A stretch of DNA of 64,000 nt from Halomonas sp. 1513. GTDB lineage: Bacteria > Pseudomonadota > Gammaproteobacteria > Pseudomonadales > Halomonadaceae. Numbering within the stretch: the first letter of the stretch is position 1; each line of letters opens with the position of its first letter. The notes beneath the pieces were generated by a model, which saw nothing but the letters and a program-made list of their open reading frames with translations, ran no database searches and was not told where the DNA came from. This document shows positions 48,529 to 58,599 of the stretch, piece after piece. A program made the position numbers and the translations under genes. Location: assembly GCA_001971685.1 (NCBI GenBank), contig CP019326.1:1612001-1676000 (forward strand). Direction: 5' to 3'.

Positions 48529-49097
48529 GCGTCGGGGTCGGGACGTTCGGCGGGGACCGGGTTGGCTACGCCCTCGCCGTTGGCCTGGCGGCGGCGCTCA
48601 TTGATCTGCGCCGAGGGGTTTTCCTGAGCCTCGAGGGCGAGTTCATGGCGCAGCCGTAGCTGGAAGGTCTCGCCGGGAACCAGCTCGACGCGCTGACAGT
48701 CGCTGCCGCTGCCGTCGACGCAGGCCGCTACGCCGGTATTGCCGTCGAGGTCTTCGGCGCTGGCCGAGAGTTCGCCGCTGAAGATGGCGCTGTCGTCGGC
48801 GTCGGCCTCGATGCAGGTCAAGGTGCTGGCGCTGAAGCGGATCCGCTCGCCGGCGAGGCGCGCGTCGGCGGTGATCAGGCAGTGGTTGGGCAGGTCATAC
48901 TCGCCGCTGGCAGCCGCAGTGGGCTTGAGCAAGACGTCCGCCTGGCTGTCACTGTCTGGCGTGAGGGTAAAGGTGTCGACCACTTCGACGGCGACACTGG
49001 CGCCGGCGGGCAGCGATAGGCTGCCGGCCTGGGCGGCCAGCGGCAGGCTCATGGCGACGGTGAACAGGGCCAGCGTGGCGCGCGTTGACTTGATCAT
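48522..49097 (-). CDS. secreted protein of unknown function
   Basis: A 191-residue exported protein with a clear Sec signal peptide (MIKSTRATLALFTVAMSLPL, cut near AAQA-GS). The mature part is acidic and predicted beta-rich, with four cysteines (in NHCLITA, TLTCIEA, AACVDG and SDCQRVEL) that could make two disulfides. The C-terminus is polar and Pro/Asp/Asn-rich. No family was recognised. Its stop overlaps the srkA stop on the other strand. The spacing of cysteines suggests a periplasmic or secreted beta domain. Confidence 0.7.
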   Translation of the reverse strand: MIKSTRATLALFTVAMSLPLAAQAGSLSLPAGASVAVEVVDTFTLTPDSDSQADVLLKPTAAASGEYDLPNHCLITADARLAGERIRFSASTLTCIEADADDSAIFSGELSASAEDLDGNTGVAACVDGSGSDCQRVELVPGETFQLRLRHELALEAQENPSAQINERRRQANGEGVANPVPAERPDPDAQ

Positions 49098-49270
49098 TCC
49101 CGGTAAACTCGCTTGGACTCATGGCAGGGTGGCAGAAGTCTACCACAGCCTGATTCGGCTGCAGCCGGACGGGGCGTGGCATGATGTCACTGTATCTCGC
49201 CAAGCCCCGTGCCACGGCTCGACGGGTCTCGTCCCAGCGCTTAGAATTTGTTTCGCTAGCGTCATCCGTG

Positions 49271-49299
49271 TTGTACAAATCTCAATTGCTGTATATATT
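49271..49299 (+). promoter_or_regulatory. sigma-70 promoter of folE
   Basis: TTGTAC (49271-49276), a 17-bp spacer and TATATT (49294-49299) form a strong promoter in the only AT-rich part of the 267-nt gap. The start site would be near 49306, about 59 nt before the folE ATG. Confidence 0.75.
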
Positions 49300-49364
49300 T
49301 TGTATATCTCAGAAGCGTACTACGCCCTAGATGACCAGGGTGATACCAGCATATAGGCCCCCTC

Positions 49365-49922
49365 ATGACCCAAGAGCTCGCCAACCACTATCGCCAGATC
49401 ATTGCCGGACTGGGTGAAGACCCCCAGCGCGAAGGGCTGCGCGATACCCCCAAGCGGGCCGCCAAGGCCATGCAGTTTCTGACCCGCGGCTACCATCAAT
49501 CGCTCGAGGAACTGATCAACGGCGCGGTATTCGAGTCGGAAACCGACGAGATGGTACTGGTCAAGGATATCGAGCTCTACTCGATGTGCGAGCACCACCT
49601 GCTGCCGTTCATCGGCAAGTGCCATATCGCCTACCTGCCCAATGGTCGCGTACTCGGCCTGTCCAAATTTGCCCGCATCGTCGACATGTACGCACGGCGC
49701 ATGCAGATCCAGGAAAACCTGACCCGCCAGATCGCCGAGGCGGTGCTTCAGGTGACCGACGCCCGCGGCGTGGGCGTGGTCATCGAGGCCAAGCACATGT
49801 GCATGATGATGCGCGGGGTCGAAAAGCAGAACTCGAGCATGACCAGCTCGGTGATGCTGGGTGCCTTCCGCGAGAACCAGCCGACGCGCCAGGAGTTCTT
49901 GACCCTGGTCAACGGACGCTGA
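49365..49922 (+). CDS. folE: GTP cyclohydrolase I
   Basis: Makes dihydroneopterin triphosphate from GTP, the first step of folate and related pterins. The 185-residue FolE has the zinc-ligand segment [19 protein letters not shown] (Cys and His near residue 75), SKFARIVD and the C-terminal [12 protein letters not shown] (second Cys). Length is standard for the zinc-dependent type I enzyme. folX follows after 66 nt, so the two share pterin metabolism. Confidence 0.96.
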   Translation: MTQELANHYRQIIAGLGEDPQREGLRDTPKRAAKAMQFLTRGYHQSLEELINGAVFESETDEMVLVKDIELYSMCEHHLLPFIGKCHIAYLPNGRVLGLSKFARIVDMYARRMQIQENLTRQIAEAVLQVTDARGVGVVIEAKHMCMMMRGVEKQNSSMTSSVMLGAFRENQPTRQEFLTLVNGR

Positions 49923-49988
49923 ATCGAGCGACCGGATATCCTGCGATTTTAGTCACCGAGACCAGCATCCGGCCCAAGGAGGCCTGCC

Positions 49989-50399
49989 ATGCCACTGCAC
50001 GCGCTTGACGATCAGCACCTCGACCACGACCTGGCGACCATTCGCATCAAGAACCTGCGCCTGCGCACCCATATCGGCATCAAGGAAGACGAGATCAAGA
50101 ACCGTCAGGACGTGGTCATCAATGCCACCATCCGCTATCGCGCGGCGCGGGCGGTGCAGTTCAACCACATCGATCAGGCGCTCAACTACCGCACCATCAC
50201 CAAACACGTCATCGCCCACGTCGAGGACAATCGTTTCCTGCTGCTGGAGCGCATGACCCGCGAAGTGCTGGACATCATCATGTCCTATGAGCAGGTGCTG
50301 ACGGCCCAGGTCGAGATCGACAAGCCCCACGCGCTGCGCTTCGCCGACTCGGTGTCGATCACGCTGTCGGACTCACGCGAGATCCGCCGCGCCGAGTAG
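49989..50399 (+). CDS. folX: dihydroneopterin triphosphate 2'-epimerase
   Basis: A 136-residue FolB/FolX-fold protein. [19 protein letters not shown], the [11 protein letters not shown] strand and [12 protein letters not shown] closely follow E. coli FolX rather than FolB aldolase. FolX epimerises dihydroneopterin triphosphate to the monapterin form used for tetrahydromonapterin. Its position after folE supplies the substrate. AAGGAGG precedes the ATG. Confidence 0.9.
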   Translation: MPLHALDDQHLDHDLATIRIKNLRLRTHIGIKEDEIKNRQDVVINATIRYRAARAVQFNHIDQALNYRTITKHVIAHVEDNRFLLLERMTREVLDIIMSYEQVLTAQVEIDKPHALRFADSVSITLSDSREIRRAE

Positions 50400-50450
50400 G
50401 CCGGACGGGCGACACGCTGGGGTTGGTTTCCGGGAGCGAGTCGGCTTAGC

Positions 50451-50762
50451 ATGGTGCCTTCACCGATGCCTGGAGACGCTGGCTTGTCAGACGCCGACCC
50501 CACCGCCGAATCCCACCCACCTCGCAAGCGCTATGCCGGTTTCGCCGTTGCTGCGATCATTACCGCGCTGGTCGCGCTATTCTTCGAAGGCCGGATGCCG
50601 CCGTTGAACATCGCCGCTGCGGTGCTGGCGTTGATCGGGCTGCGCCAGATCCGGCGTGATCCACTACGCTATAAAGGACGTGCGTTCTGCTGGCTGGCGG
50701 TGGCGCTGGCGATTGTCGTCGCGACCCTGGCGGCGTTGGTCGAGCCGTCCCTGGCAACGTGA
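50451..50762 (+). CDS. small membrane protein of unknown function
   Basis: A 103-residue protein with about three hydrophobic helices (FAVAAIITALVALFF, LNIAAAVLALIGL, FCWLAVALAIVVATLAAL) and a polar, Pro-rich N-terminus, resembling DUF4190-like small membrane proteins in layout only. An ATG at 50466 is also possible; neither start has a clear Shine-Dalgarno. It lies between folX and gabD on the same strand. Confidence 0.55.
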   Translation: MVPSPMPGDAGLSDADPTAESHPPRKRYAGFAVAAIITALVALFFEGRMPPLNIAAAVLALIGLRQIRRDPLRYKGRAFCWLAVALAIVVATLAALVEPSLAT

Positions 50763-50849
50763 TGCCCTGCATGCGCCAGCCACCCCTGCGTGCCCCATTT
50801 TGCCTCATCCTGTGCGCCGACGCGGCGCAATGATGGAAAGGAGAACATC

Positions 50850-52307
50850 ATGTCATCCCTGCAAGACAGTCCGTTATTTCGTCCCTTTGCCTATATCGAT
50901 GGCAGTTGGGTCGCCGCCGACAGCGGTGAACAGATCGATGTCATCAATCCGGCCAACGGCGAGGCCATCGGCCGCGTGCCGCGTCTGGGGCGTGCCGAAA
51001 CCGAGCGGGCGATTACGGCCGCCGAGGCTGCGTTTCCGGCCTGGCGCGCGCTGACCGCCCTCGAGCGCGCCGACATCCTGATGAAGTGGCACGACCTGAT
51101 GCACGAGCATCAGCAGGAGCTGGCCACCATCATGACCCTCGAGCAGGGCAAGCCGCTCAAGGAAGCCGCCGGCGAGATCGCCTATGCGGCCAGCTTCCTG
51201 CGCTGGTTCGCCGAAGAGGCGCGGCGCATCTATGGCGAGACGATCCCCGCCGCCAGTGCCAATCAGCGGGTGGTGGTCACCAAGCAGCCGGTGGGCGTGG
51301 TGGGTGCCATCACGCCGTGGAATTTCCCGGCGGCGATGATCACCCGCAAGGCTGGCGCGGCGCTGGCCGCCGGCTGTCCGATCGTGGTCAAGCCGGCCAG
51401 CCAGACGCCGTTCTCGGCCACCGCGCTGGCGCTGCTCGCCGAACGTGCCGGGGTGCCGCGCGGTGTCTTCAACGTGGTCCCCGGGCGCGCCTCGGAGATC
51501 GCCGCGGCGCTCACCGAGTCGCCGGTGGTGCGCAAGATCACCTTTACCGGCTCCACCGAGGTGGGCCGTACGCTGATGGCCCAGGCGGCGCAGCATATTC
51601 AGAAGATATCGCTGGAGCTGGGCGGCAACGCGCCGTTCATCGTGTTCGAGGATGCCGATCTCGACGCTGCCGTGGATGGCGCCATGGCCGCCAAGTTCCG
51701 CAATGCCGGCCAGACCTGCGTGTGCACCAACCGCTTCCTGGTGCAGTCGAGCGTGGTCAATGCCTTCTGTGAGAAGCTGGCGGTGGCCATGAACAGCGAG
51801 CTGCACGTCGGTGACGGTACCCAGGAAGGCATCAATATCGGCCCGCTGATCGATCATAACGCCGTCGACAAGGTCAGCGATCACGTGCACGACGCCGTCG
51901 ATCACGGTGCCCAGCTGCTGCTCGGCGGCAACCCGCATCCGCTGGGCGGCAACTTCTTCACCCCGACCCTGATCAGCGCCGCCAACGACAGCATGAAAGT
52001 CGCCCACGAGGAGACGTTCGGGCCGCTGGCCGCGGTGTTCCCCTTCGATGACGAAGAGGACGCCATCACCATGGCCAACGACACCGAGTACGGCCTGGCG
52101 GCCTACTTCTACTCCCGCGACCTGGGCCGGGTATGGCGCGTCGCCGAGGCGCTGGAGTACGGCATGGTGGGCATCAACACCGGGCTGATCTCCAACCCGG
52201 CAACGCCGTTCGGCGGCGTCAAGGCCTCGGGCCTGGGCCGCGAGGGCGGCCGCCAGGGGCTCGAAGAGTTCGTCGAGACTAAGTACCTGTGTATCGATCT
52301 GGGCTGA
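50850..52307 (+). CDS. gabD: NADP-dependent succinate-semialdehyde dehydrogenase
   Basis: An aldehyde dehydrogenase of 485 residues, the length of GabD. ATG 50850 (MSSLQDSPLF) follows GGAAAGGAG; the frame opens further upstream without conservation. The NAD(P) site (TPWNFPAAMITRK), the general base in LELGGNAPF (Glu) and the nucleophile in GQTCVCTNRF (Cys) are intact, and FGGVKASGLGREGG near the end is typical of GabD. It oxidises succinate semialdehyde from GABA or related catabolism to succinate. No gabT is adjacent, so the substrate is inferred from similarity. Confidence 0.88.
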   Translation: MSSLQDSPLFRPFAYIDGSWVAADSGEQIDVINPANGEAIGRVPRLGRAETERAITAAEAAFPAWRALTALERADILMKWHDLMHEHQQELATIMTLEQGKPLKEAAGEIAYAASFLRWFAEEARRIYGETIPAASANQRVVVTKQPVGVVGAITPWNFPAAMITRKAGAALAAGCPIVVKPASQTPFSATALALLAERAGVPRGVFNVVPGRASEIAAALTESPVVRKITFTGSTEVGRTLMAQAAQHIQKISLELGGNAPFIVFEDADLDAAVDGAMAAKFRNAGQTCVCTNRFLVQSSVVNAFCEKLAVAMNSELHVGDGTQEGINIGPLIDHNAVDKVSDHVHDAVDHGAQLLLGGNPHPLGGNFFTPTLISAANDSMKVAHEETFGPLAAVFPFDDEEDAITMANDTEYGLAAYFYSRDLGRVWRVAEALEYGMVGINTGLISNPATPFGGVKASGLGREGGRQGLEEFVETKYLCIDLG

Positions 52308-52344
52308 GCGAACTCGCAGTAATAGTTGTTAAGCAGTAGAAACG

Positions 52345-52377
52345 GAACCCCCATCGGCCCAGGGCCGATGGGGGTTC
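52345..52377. terminator. bidirectional terminator between gabD and purH
   Basis: GAACCCCCATCGGC pairs perfectly (14 bp) with GCCGATGGGGGTTC around a 5-nt loop; TAT-rich sequence follows on the plus side and an AAC/TT tail on the minus side. gabD and purH converge here. Confidence 0.85.
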
Positions 52378-52431
52378 TATTATGCATTGCCTGAGAAAAC
52401 CGCTGGGCGATGGTCCAGCGTTTTCATCTCC

Positions 52432-54015
52432 TCAGTGCTTGAAGTGGCGCATACCGGTAAACACCATGGCAATGCCCGCCTCGTTGGCGGCGTCGATCAC
52501 TTCCTGGTCGCGCATCGAGCCGCCGGGCTGGATCACCGCGGTGATGCCGGCCGCCGCGGCGGCGTCGATGCCGTCGCGGAACGGGAAGAAGGCGTCCGAG
52601 GCCATCACCGAGCCGGGCACCGAGAGGCCCTCGTCGGCGGCCTTGATGCCGGCGATGCGCGCCGAGTAGACGCGGCTCATCTGGCCGGCGCCGACGCCGA
52701 TGGTCTGGCCATCCTTGGCGTAGACGATGGCGTTGGACTTGACGTACTTGGCGACCTTCCAGGCGAAGGCCAGGTCGCGCAGCTCCTGCTCGCTGGGCAC
52801 TCGCTCGCTGACCACGGTCAGCTCGTCGCGGCCGACCATCCCCAGGTCGCGGTCCTGGACCAGCAGGCCGCCGGTGACGCGCTTGAGGTCGTGGGCATGC
52901 TCACGCTCGCCGGGCCAGTGGTCGGCCACGTCGAGCAGGCGCACGTTGGCCTTCTCGGCAACGATGGCGCGGGCCTCCTCGCTGACCCCCGGGGCGATGA
53001 TCACCTCGACGAACTGGCGGTCGACGATGGCGCGGGCGGTGTCGGCGTCGAGCGCCACGTTGAAGGCGATGATGCCGCCGAAGGCGCTGGTGGGGTCGGT
53101 GGCGAAGGCCTTGTGGTAGGCGTCCAGCGCACTGGCACCCACCGCCACGCCACAGGGGTTGGCGTGCTTGACGATCACGCAGGCGGTGTCGTTGAAGGCC
53201 TTGACGCACTCGAAGGCGGCATCGGTGTCGGCGACGTTGTTGAACGACAGCGCCTTGCCCTGCAGCTGGGTGGCGGTGGCGACACTGGCTTCGCGGGCGT
53301 CGGCCTCGACATAGAAGGCCGCGTTCTGATGCGGGTTCTCGCCGTAGCGCATGCTCTGCTTCTTGTGGAACTGCAGGTTGTAGGTGCGCGGGAAGCCATC
53401 TTCCCCGCCCGGCACGCGGCTGCCCAGGTAGTCGGCGATGGCGGCGTCGTAGCCGGCGGTATGCTCGAAGGCGCGCACCGCCAGGTCGAAGCGGGTCTCC
53501 TCGCTTACCGCGCCTTGATGAGCGGCCAGCTCGCCGAGCACCCGCGGATAGTCATCGGCATTGACCACGATGGTGGTATAGGCGTGGTTCTTGGCGCAGG
53601 CGCGGACCATGGTCGGGCCGCCGATGTCGATATTCTCGATGGCATCTTCGAGGCGGCAGTCGGGCTTGGCGACGGTGCTGGCGAAGGGGTAGAGGTTGAC
53701 CACCACCATGTCGATGGGCGCGATGTCGTGCTCGGCCATCACCGCATCGTCCTGGCCGCGGCGGCCCAGGATGCCGCCGTGAATCTTGGGATGCAGGGTC
53801 TTGACCCGGCCGTCCATGATCTCCGGGAAGCCGGTGTGCTCGGACACCTCGGTGACTGCGATGCCGTGCTCCTCGAGCAGGCGGAAGGTGCCGCCGGTGG
53901 AGAGCAGCTCGACGCCGTGTTCGCTGAGCCCGCGGGCAAAGTCGACAATGCCGGTCTTGTCGGAGACGCTGAGCAGAGCGCGGCGAACGGGAAGCGAGGA
54001 GGCGGAGTGGGCCAT
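52432..54015 (-). CDS. purH: bifunctional AICAR transformylase / IMP cyclohydrolase
   Basis: Catalyses the last two steps to IMP. The 527-residue protein begins [22 protein letters not shown]; the upstream in-frame start at 54063 is not conserved. The N-terminal cyclohydrolase domain has [13 protein letters not shown] and NLYPF, and the transformylase domain has the catalytic KHANPCGVA (Lys-His) segment, with [13 protein letters not shown] near the C-terminus. purD is not in the window. A GC palindrome separates it from fis upstream. Confidence 0.96.
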   Translation of the reverse strand: MAHSASSLPVRRALLSVSDKTGIVDFARGLSEHGVELLSTGGTFRLLEEHGIAVTEVSEHTGFPEIMDGRVKTLHPKIHGGILGRRGQDDAVMAEHDIAPIDMVVVNLYPFASTVAKPDCRLEDAIENIDIGGPTMVRACAKNHAYTTIVVNADDYPRVLGELAAHQGAVSEETRFDLAVRAFEHTAGYDAAIADYLGSRVPGGEDGFPRTYNLQFHKKQSMRYGENPHQNAAFYVEADAREASVATATQLQGKALSFNNVADTDAAFECVKAFNDTACVIVKHANPCGVAVGASALDAYHKAFATDPTSAFGGIIAFNVALDADTARAIVDRQFVEVIIAPGVSEEARAIVAEKANVRLLDVADHWPGEREHAHDLKRVTGGLLVQDRDLGMVGRDELTVVSERVPSEQELRDLAFAWKVAKYVKSNAIVYAKDGQTIGVGAGQMSRVYSARIAGIKAADEGLSVPGSVMASDAFFPFRDGIDAAAAAGITAVIQPGGSMRDQEVIDAANEAGIAMVFTGMRHFKH

Positions 54016-54052
54016 AGGAATACTCTCGAAGTGGTAAGTCATTAAACGCCAA

Positions 54053-54072
54053 GGGAGCCGCATGCGGCTCCC
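54053..54072 (-). terminator. 20-nt GC palindrome between fis and purH
   Basis: GGGAGCCGCA and TGCGGCTCCC form a perfect 10-bp palindrome with no loop residues, just after the fis stop on the minus strand. It may reduce readthrough into purH or cap the fis message; no T-run follows. Confidence 0.5.
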
Positions 54073-54080
54073 CGGTGGTA

Positions 54081-54425
54081 TCAGATCAGGTCGTACTGCT
54101 TGAGTTTCTTGCGCAGCGTGCCGCGGTTGAGCCCCAGCATGTCGGCGGCGCGCGTCTGATTGCCGTCGACGTGGTCCATGACCGCAGTGAGCAGCGGCGC
54201 CTCGACTTCCGCCAGCACCATGGCGTAGAGGTCGGTGACCGTTTCGCCGTCGAGGTGGGCGAAGTAGCGTCGCATGGCGACATCCACCGCCTCGCGCAGC
54301 GGGCGGTCGGTCGGCGTATGGGCCAGCGAGACGTCGTCATCGCTGGGCAGCGCCGCGGCCAGGTCAAGCGATTCCTGAGTGGCGGTCATCAGGGAGCCTG
54401 GTGGTGTGGGTTGCCTGGTGGTCAT
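54081..54425 (-). CDS. fis: nucleoid-associated protein Fis
   Basis: A 114-residue Fis homolog; E. coli Fis has 98 residues. The C-terminal HTH ([21 protein letters not shown]) and the dimerising helices ([21 protein letters not shown]) are clear. The ATG at 54425 overlaps the dusB stop (ATGA), so it is translationally coupled; ATG 54389 is an alternative giving 102 residues. The dusB-fis pair is conserved in gammaproteobacteria. Fis compacts DNA and activates rRNA and tRNA promoters in fast growth. Confidence 0.93.
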   Translation of the reverse strand: MTTRQPTPPGSLMTATQESLDLAAALPSDDDVSLAHTPTDRPLREAVDVAMRRYFAHLDGETVTDLYAMVLAEVEAPLLTAVMDHVDGNQTRAADMLGLNRGTLRKKLKQYDLI

Positions 54426-55462
54426 GCTGCACTGATTCCATCCGACGCCATCTGCCGAATGTCGGCGGGATGGCGAAACAGTTGATCCACGAAGTGTTGC
54501 TGTGCCTGGGCACGCTCCAGAGCATTGAATCGTGCCCGCAGCGCCTTGACGGCATGGTCATCGGCGGCATGCCGGGCCAGGTACCAGCCAAGGTGCTTGC
54601 GGGCGATGCGCACGCCCATGTGCTCGCCGTAGAACGCATGCAGGGTCGCGAGGTGGTCCTGCATCACCTCGCGGCGCTGCGCCGCGCTGGGGGCCGCGAG
54701 CCGCTGGCCGTGGCGCAGGTAGTGGTCGATCTCGGCAAACAGCCAGGGATTGCCCTGGGCGCCACGGCCGACCATTACCGCATCCGCCCCAGTATAGTCG
54801 AGGACGCGGGCTGCTTTCTCGGGAGAATCGATATCGCCGTTGGCGAATACAGGAATGGATATCGCGGCCTTGATCGCGGCGATGGTGTCGTACTCGGCAT
54901 GGCCGGTGTAGCGCTGCTCGCGGGTGCGGCCGTGCACCGCCAGCGCCTGGATGCCGGCGTCTTCGGCGAGGCGCGCGATACGTAGGCCGTTGTTGCTCTC
55001 GGCACACCAGCCGGTGCGAATCTTGAGCGTCACCGGCACGTCCACGGCGGCCACCACGGCATCGAGAATCTCGGCGACCAGGCGTTCGTCGCGCAGCAGC
55101 GCCGAGCCGGCGGCCTTGTTGCAGACCTTCTTGGCCGGGCAGCCCATGTTGATGTCGATGATCTCGGCGCCCTGCTCGGCATTGAGGCGTGCCGCCTCGG
55201 CCAGCATGGCGGCGTCGCCGCCGGCGATCTGCACCGCGCGAGGGCCTGGCTCGCCGCGGTGATCCATGCGCAGCCGCGACTTGCGGGTGTGCCACAGGCT
55301 GGGATCCGAGGTGACCATCTCGCCGACCACCAGCCCGGCGCCCAGCCGGCGGCAGAGCTGCCGGAAGGGGCGGTCGGTGACCCCGGCCATGGGGGCCAGG
55401 ATCACGCGGTTGGGCAGGCGGTGGCGGCCGATGGACGGCAGCGCCGAGGCGTCAATGGGCAT
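54422..55462 (-). CDS. dusB: tRNA-dihydrouridine synthase B
   Basis: An FMN enzyme reducing uridine 17 of tRNA to dihydrouridine. The 346-residue TIM barrel starts [20 protein letters not shown], with [16 protein letters not shown], the catalytic Cys in [18 protein letters not shown] (near residue 107) and the FMN-phosphate motif NGDI plus GAQGNPWLF. It is followed by fis with ATGA overlap, the usual operon that couples tRNA modification to Fis. Confidence 0.95.
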   Translation of the reverse strand: MPIDASALPSIGRHRLPNRVILAPMAGVTDRPFRQLCRRLGAGLVVGEMVTSDPSLWHTRKSRLRMDHRGEPGPRAVQIAGGDAAMLAEAARLNAEQGAEIIDINMGCPAKKVCNKAAGSALLRDERLVAEILDAVVAAVDVPVTLKIRTGWCAESNNGLRIARLAEDAGIQALAVHGRTREQRYTGHAEYDTIAAIKAAISIPVFANGDIDSPEKAARVLDYTGADAVMVGRGAQGNPWLFAEIDHYLRHGQRLAAPSAAQRREVMQDHLATLHAFYGEHMGVRIARKHLGWYLARHAADDHAVKALRARFNALERAQAQQHFVDQLFRHPADIRQMASDGISAA

Positions 55463-55549
55463 GGTCGATCGAGCGCATCGTCATCAAGGGGGGCATATCA
55501 TACCCACCGGCTGGCCGCGGGTGAAGGTGGACATTCAGCCAGCCCGGCA

Positions 55550-56464
55550 TTAACTCGGCCGGCGTCCGCTCAGTCTCACCCAGCCGTCGCGGCTGAGCGG
55601 TTCGTCCATGATCAGGCCGCGCTCGCGATAGGCGTCCAGCACCTCGTCGGCCTGGGCCTCGAGAATGCCGGACAGCGCCAGGCGACCGCCCGGGGCGACG
55701 TGGCCGGCGATCATCGCCGCCAGCTCGACCAGCGGTCCGGCGAGAATGTTGGCCACCACCACCTCGAAGGGGCGTGCGTCGTCGAGCTGCTCGGGGTAGT
55801 GCAGGCTCAGGGCATCGGCGTCCACCGCGTTGCGCTCGGCGTTGTCGCGGCTGGCGGTGAGCGCCTGAGGGTCGATGTCGGTGCCCACGGCACTCGCGGC
55901 CCCCAGCTTGAGTGCGGCGATGGCGAGGATCCCCGAGCCGCAGCCGACGTCGAGCACCTCGCGGCCGTCGAGCTCGCCGTCCACCGACAGCGCGTCGAGC
56001 CAGGCCAGGCACAGCGCGGTGGTGGGGTGGGTGCCGGTGCCGAAGGCCAGGCCCGGGTCGAGCAGCAGGTTGACGGCATCGGGGTCCGGCGCGGTGTGCC
56101 AGCTGGGCACGATCCACAGCCGCTGGCCCATCTGCAGCGGGGTGAAGCCATCCATCCACTCGCGCTCCCAGTCGCGATCGGCGAGTAGCTCGACCTCGAT
56201 CTGCGGACACGGCTCGTCGGGCAGCTCTTCCGCCCACGCCCGGCGCACGCGCTCGAGCATGGCCTCGACCCCTTCCAGGTCATCATAGAGGCCGGTGAGC
56301 ACCGTTTCGCGCCACAGCGGGGTGGTGCCGCGGTCGGGCTCGAACACCGGATCATCGTGGGCATCCTCCAGGGTGATGGCGCTGGCACCCTCATCGAGCA
56401 GCAGCTCCTCGAGCCGTTCGGCGTGCTCGGGGGCGGTATGGGCCTTGAGTTGCAGCCAGGGCAT
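55550..56464 (-). CDS. prmA: ribosomal protein L11 methyltransferase
   Basis: PrmA trimethylates ribosomal protein L11. The 304-residue protein has an N-terminal L11-binding region (LQLKAHTAPEHAERLEELL) and a SAM domain with GLAFGTGTHPTTALCL, EVLDVGCGSGILAIAALKLGA (about 171-190) and VVANILAGPLVELA. GGAGG is adjacent to the ATG at 56470, so the second ATG at 56464, 7 nt away, is preferred. It lies between dusB and accC, all on the minus strand. Confidence 0.95.
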   Translation of the reverse strand: MPWLQLKAHTAPEHAERLEELLLDEGASAITLEDAHDDPVFEPDRGTTPLWRETVLTGLYDDLEGVEAMLERVRRAWAEELPDEPCPQIEVELLADRDWEREWMDGFTPLQMGQRLWIVPSWHTAPDPDAVNLLLDPGLAFGTGTHPTTALCLAWLDALSVDGELDGREVLDVGCGSGILAIAALKLGAASAVGTDIDPQALTASRDNAERNAVDADALSLHYPEQLDDARPFEVVVANILAGPLVELAAMIAGHVAPGGRLALSGILEAQADEVLDAYRERGLIMDEPLSRDGWVRLSGRRPS

Positions 56465-56510
56465 GGGCATGCCTCCTGAATGAGCGGTAAGCGGTGCCAG
56501 CTACACGCAA

Positions 56511-56535
56511 ACGGGGCGGCCAGTGGCCGCCCCGT
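56511..56535 (-). terminator. terminator after accC
   Basis: ACGGGGCGGCC and GGCCGCCCCGT form an 11-bp stem around a 3-nt loop; on the minus strand a GTTTG tail follows. It ends the accB-accC unit before prmA. Confidence 0.6.
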
Positions 56536-56550
56536 CCAGCACGCCAGCGG

Positions 56551-57891
56551 TTACTGGGCGAGCTTCTTCTCGAGATAGTGGATATTGACCCCGCCGTGCT
56601 GGAAGTGGCTGTCGCGCACCAGATCCTTCTGCAGGTCGATATTGGTCTTGATGCCTTCCACCAGCAGCTCGTCGAGGGCGATGCGCATGCGCGTCAGGGC
56701 GATCTCGCGGTCGGCCCCCCAGGTGATCAGCTTGCCGATCAGCGAGTCGTAGTAGGGCGGCACCGTATAGCCGGTATACAGGTGCGAGTCCATGCGTACC
56801 CCGAGCCCGCCGGGGGCGTGATAGAGCGTGACCTTGCCCGGTGAGGGCATGAAGGTGCGCGAGTCCTCGGCGTTGATGCGGCACTCGAAGGCGTGGCCGT
56901 TGAGCTGAACGTCATCCTGGGTGATCGACAGCGGCAGGCCGGACGCGATGCGCAGCTGCTCCTTGACGATATCCACGCCGGTGACCATCTCGGTGACCGG
57001 ATGCTCGACCTGCACCCGCGTATTCATCTCGATGAAGAAGAACTGGCCGTTCTCGTAGAGGAACTCGAAGGTGCCGGCACCGCGGTAGTTGATGGTCAGG
57101 CAGGCATCGGTGCAGGCCTTGAGCACCCGCGCGCGAGCCTCCGGGTCGAGGTGCGGCGCCGGGGCTTCCTCGAGCACTTTCTGGTGGCGGCGCTGCAGCG
57201 AGCAGTCGCGATCATACAGATGAATGGCGTTGCCCTGGCCGTCGGCCAGCACCTGGACCTCGACGTGGCGCGGCTTCTCGAGGAACTTCTCCATGTACAC
57301 GGTGCCGTCGCCGAACGCGGCATTGGCCTCGTTCTGGGTCACGCTGATCGACGACAGCAGGTGAGCCTCGTTGTGCACCACGCGCATGCCGCGGCCACCG
57401 CCGCCGGCGGCGGCCTTGATGATCACCGGATAGCCGATACGTCGGGCGATCGCCAGGGTCTGCTGGGGATCGTCGGGCACCGGGCCATCGGACCCCGGCA
57501 CGGTGGGCACGCCGGCCTTCTTCATGGCCTCGATGGCGCTGACCTTGTCGCCCATCAGGCGAATGGTCTCGGCGCGCGGGCCGATGAAGGTGAAACCGGA
57601 GCGCTCGACCTGTTCGGCGAAGTTGGCGTTCTCGGAGAGGAAGCCGTAGCCAGGGTGAATGGCACTGGCATCGGTGACTTCGGCGGCGCTGATCAGCGCC
57701 GGGATGTTGAGGTAGGACTGGGCCGAGGAGGGCGGGCCAATGCACACCGCTTCGTCTGCCAGCCGTACGTGCATCAGCTCGCGATCGGCCTTGGAGTGGA
57801 CGGCCACGGTCTTGATGCCCAGCTCCTTGCAGGCACGCAGGATGCGCAGGGCGATCTCGCCACGATTGGCGATGAGTACCTTGTCCAACAT
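56551..57891 (-). CDS. accC: acetyl-CoA carboxylase biotin carboxylase subunit
   Basis: Carboxylates biotin on AccB using ATP and bicarbonate. The 446-residue ATP-grasp protein starts [20 protein letters not shown] and has the flexible GGGGRGMR loop (near residue 163), [32 protein letters not shown] and SLIGKLITW motifs. It begins 21 nt after accB. Length and catalytic residues are complete. Confidence 0.97.
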   Translation of the reverse strand: MLDKVLIANRGEIALRILRACKELGIKTVAVHSKADRELMHVRLADEAVCIGPPSSAQSYLNIPALISAAEVTDASAIHPGYGFLSENANFAEQVERSGFTFIGPRAETIRLMGDKVSAIEAMKKAGVPTVPGSDGPVPDDPQQTLAIARRIGYPVIIKAAAGGGGRGMRVVHNEAHLLSSISVTQNEANAAFGDGTVYMEKFLEKPRHVEVQVLADGQGNAIHLYDRDCSLQRRHQKVLEEAPAPHLDPEARARVLKACTDACLTINYRGAGTFEFLYENGQFFFIEMNTRVQVEHPVTEMVTGVDIVKEQLRIASGLPLSITQDDVQLNGHAFECRINAEDSRTFMPSPGKVTLYHAPGGLGVRMDSHLYTGYTVPPYYDSLIGKLITWGADREIALTRMRIALDELLVEGIKTNIDLQKDLVRDSHFQHGGVNIHYLEKKLAQ

Positions 57892-57912
57892 GATGGTTGC
57901 GCCCCTTGGAGG

Positions 57913-58383
57913 TTAGCTGATGATGAGCATCGGCTGGTCGAACTCGACCGGCTCACCGTCCTCGACCAGGATGGCTTCGATGACGCCGTCCTTGTCGGCT
58001 TCGATCTGGTTCATCATCTTCATGGCTTCGACGATGCATACGGCATCGCCTTTCTTGACGCTATGGCCGATTTCCACGAACGGCTTGGCGCCGGGGGCCG
58101 GGGAGCGGTAGAAGGTGCCGACCATCGGCGAGGCGACCGCATGGCCCTCGGGCTGTGCCGGTCCGCTGCTCTCTTCGGCGCTGGGCTGAGGGGCGGACGG
58201 CGCAGAGGGCTGCGGTGCATAGCCCGCCTGCGGCATGGCGTACTGCGGCATGCTCTGCTGATAGACAGCGCCATTGGGGTGGCGGCTGATACGGACCGAC
58301 TCTTCGCCTTCCTGAATTTCAATCTCGCTGATGTTGGACTCTTCCAGCAGCTCGATCAGCTTCTTGACCTTGCGAATATCCAT
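57913..58383 (-). CDS. accB: biotin carboxyl carrier protein
   Basis: Carries the biotin that shuttles CO2 to AccAD. ATG 58383 ([20 protein letters not shown]) gives 156 residues; an upstream in-frame extension is unconserved. A Pro/Ala/Gln-rich linker (about 48-80) precedes the biotinyl domain with the modified Lys in [12 protein letters not shown] (near residue 121). It heads the accBC unit; the 216-nt upstream gap to dsbD is AT-richer and must hold its promoter, which I could not pin down. Confidence 0.96.
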   Translation of the reverse strand: MDIRKVKKLIELLEESNISEIEIQEGEESVRISRHPNGAVYQQSMPQYAMPQAGYAPQPSAPSAPQPSAEESSGPAQPEGHAVASPMVGTFYRSPAPGAKPFVEIGHSVKKGDAVCIVEAMKMMNQIEADKDGVIEAILVEDGEPVEFDQPMLIIS

Positions 58384-58599
58384 GAATCTGTCTCGATCAG
58401 GGGTGGAGAACATGTCGTCGCCGGCTGACGCTGTCAACCTGAGCCGACTTTGTGTAGATAACGGCACGTTGATGAAAAATATCGTGATATATGCCGTTAA
58501 GAACAGTGTTCGCGGAGTGTGCCGAAAAATCGGAGGCTTGTCCAGCGCGCCGCGGCGATGGTCGCTAAAGCCCGCAACTAAACGGACGTTTGACGACGA

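Noticed and set aside
52387..54045. Plus-strand frame opposite purH
   Set aside because: Antisense shadow of a well conserved purH.
56893..58428. Plus-strand frame opposite accC and accB
   Set aside because: Antisense shadow; accC and accB motifs are unambiguous on the minus strand.
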